Notes under the pieces: model-generated
The model's database searches: none
What the model was told of the DNA's origin: nothing
Seen by the model: only the letters and a program-made list of their open reading frames with translations
Shown here: one piece after another, positions 59,956-60,889 of the stretch
How positions within the stretch are numbered: position 1 is the stretch's first letter
How the letters are laid out: every line of letters starts with the position of its first letter
Program-made: the position numbers and the translations under genes
Origin: a virus
DNA: 60,889 nucleotides
Direction: 5' to 3' (one strand)
Virus record (IMG/VR): IMGVR_UViG_3300044641_005368
Coordinates: 1 to 60,889 of that record

Positions 59956-60272
59956 TAGTTGAGTGTACGTCCGCGAGTTGACTTTGGTGCACGAGCTTTT
60001 GCTAGCTCAGCGCCGCTTACAGAAAGAGGATTTCCGTCTTTTGCTGAACGCATAGCTTGAGCTACAGTACGGGTGCCCTTGGCAACAATACGGGCTCCTA
60101 CACGACCTTCTTTTACAGACTGTGCGTACATTTGGTCAAAAGTCATATCGTCTTTAGCTTCGCTTCGTGCCTCATTTTGAACATCAGCGCGTCGTGCTAG
60201 TTCTATAGTATCTGCAGGATTTCCCTTACGGAAAACGTTCATGCTTCCAAACTGACCTTTATCTGTGTTCAT
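59955..60272 (-). CDS. Hypothetical basic protein
   Basis: The 105-residue protein has a helical middle (DTIELARRADVQNEARSEAK, DDMTFDQMYAQSVKEGRVGA) and a basic C-terminus (AKARAPKSTRGRTLN). It is unfamiliar. It overlaps the upstream HNH-type gene as ATGA and the next gene as TAATG. A DNA-binding or assembly role is a guess from charge only. Confidence 0.65.
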   Translation of the reverse strand: MNTDKGQFGSMNVFRKGNPADTIELARRADVQNEARSEAKDDMTFDQMYAQSVKEGRVGARIVAKGTRTVAQAMRSAKDGNPLSVSGAELAKARAPKSTRGRTLN

Positions 60273-60562
60273 TTCTCGTTCTCCTTTTTGCCTGCACGGC
60301 GCTTGTTCTCTTTTGCTGTGTTCTTGCTTCTAGAGATAGCGCGAAGGTTACCTTTAGAGTCATTGTTGTGATTGTTGTCCTTGTGGTCAACAGTCGTGTT
60401 CTTAGATTTAATCTTGCCGTTCTTTGACTCGTAATCTGCACGAGCCTTGTTCTTAGATGTGGTAACCCACTTACCATCTACCTTCTTCTTGTAGACGTAG
60501 ATAGGGCGACCGCCATTAGCATCAGAGCCCTTATAAGGGCCAAACTTCTTTGCTTCAGCCAT
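60269..60562 (-). CDS. Small HNH-type nuclease-like protein
   Basis: The 97-residue protein has a basic start and VDHKDNNHNNDSKGNLRAIS near residues 58-77, close to the HNH pattern (D-H, later N and the NLR helix). The first Cys pairs of longer HNH enzymes are missing, so it may be a compact or degenerate copy. Phage HNH proteins nick DNA in packaging or act as homing enzymes. Start is ATG inside the upstream gene end. Confidence 0.7.
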   Translation of the reverse strand: MAEAKKFGPYKGSDANGGRPIYVYKKKVDGKWVTTSKNKARADYESKNGKIKSKNTTVDHKDNNHNNDSKGNLRAISRSKNTAKENKRRAGKKENEK

Positions 60563-60743
60563 TCTTCTTGTGCCAATCCTTAGTAGCTTTTACACCCTGG
60601 CTGACAGTCTTAGCTCCAGCCTTCTTTGTAAGGTTGATCTTGTCGTACTTGCCCTTACTGCCTGCGTGGTCAACAATAACATCACCCTTTTTGTTTTTCT
60701 TAATGGTGTGCTTTTGTCCAGCTGCTTTAATTGTCTTAGCCAT
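60555..60743 (-). CDS. Small basic hypothetical protein
   Basis: This 62-residue protein is Lys-rich with a plausible small fold (TIKKNKKGDVIVDHAGSKGK, then LTKKAGAKTVSQGVKATKDW). It overlaps the HNH-like gene by 8 nt and starts by TAATG. Its sequence style matches the lysine-rich array at 21449-22496. Confidence 0.65.
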   Translation of the reverse strand: MAKTIKAAGQKHTIKKNKKGDVIVDHAGSKGKYDKINLTKKAGAKTVSQGVKATKDWHKKNG

Positions 60744-60889
60744 TATCGACCTGTATCAATGTACTCAGATTGGTAGCTAGATTCGCGTGATGGTCTAATA
60801 GCTGGCTCAGATGGAGAGGTTGTCATGTTAGATGAACCCATTTTAAATGCGGCTGTTCTTCCTGCGTAATTTGCTACAGATTGACCAAC
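60743..60889 (-). CDS. Partial gene at right edge
   Basis: The frame is open from the window edge to TAA at 60743-60745, giving the last 48 residues of a protein (FKMGSSNMTTSPSEPAIRPS, ending SEYIDTGR). Its start lies outside the window. The stop forms TAATG with the next gene. No family is recognised from this tail. Confidence 0.6.
   Translation of the reverse strand, partial: VGQSVANYAGRTAAFKMGSSNMTTSPSEPAIRPSRESSYQSEYIDTGR

Overview
This window is a contiguous piece of a tailed-phage genome with a contractile tail (myovirus type). Almost every gene is on the minus strand, so the text below reads from high to low coordinates; only two genes (46606-47403) are on the plus strand. A WhiB-like regulator, a small zinc protein of the DUF7455 type known from Actinobacteria, and a base composition that looks AT-richer than soil actinophages by eye suggest an actinobacterial host, perhaps a low-GC aquatic lineage. 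The host is an inference. No integrase, repressor, IS element, CRISPR array or tRNA gene was recognised. The genes at both window edges are cut.

Right end to middle (60889-47449): a chain of small basic proteins with an HNH-type protein, then an Hsp20 chaperone, a DUF7455-type zinc protein, and a very large secreted Pro/Thr/Glu-rich protein that appears to start on an AUA codon. A lysis-like group follows (small membrane protein, lipoprotein, two-TM holin candidate, CHAP endolysin). Next come minor structural proteins, including one with FnIII, Calx-beta, hexapeptide repeats and a Hint-like end. A tight accessory operon then encodes a DUF6065-like protein, a nucleotidyltransferase, a zinc protein and two different 2OG-Fe(II) oxygenases. 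The block ends with a virion-like protein carrying a PASTA domain.

Plus-strand island (46606-47403): a secreted transglycosylase-like protein and a WhiB-like protein, with a divergent promoter region on one side and a 15-bp bidirectional terminator on the other.

Head module (46399-36406): two small membrane proteins, zinc and KTSC-domain small proteins, large terminase, portal, scaffold, N4-gp56-type major capsid protein and a head-tail adaptor.

Fibre block (36406-24206): between the head and tail modules lie collagen-like fibres, a large fibre with internal duplication, three tandem paralogous fibres, and a GT2 glycosyltransferase. Neck genes and six tiny lysine-rich proteins joined by TAATG junctions follow.

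Tail module (21342-6804): connector proteins, tail terminator, sheath, tube, a tail assembly chaperone with a probable +1 frameshift, tape measure with a transglycosylase domain, LysM protein, hub, OB-fold spike with an inserted domain, gp25-like wedge, baseplate J, and a P2-I-like protein with carbohydrate-binding-like domains.

Left end (6791-1): a membrane protein, an acidic Rossmann-like protein, then a replication operon: winged-helix protein, DnaC-like loader, SWIM protein, DnaB-like helicase, TOPRIM primase, dNMP kinase and an SNF2-type helicase cut by the edge. The most interesting system-level idea is virus-encoded modification of collagen-like fibres by the 2OG oxygenases and the glycosyltransferase.
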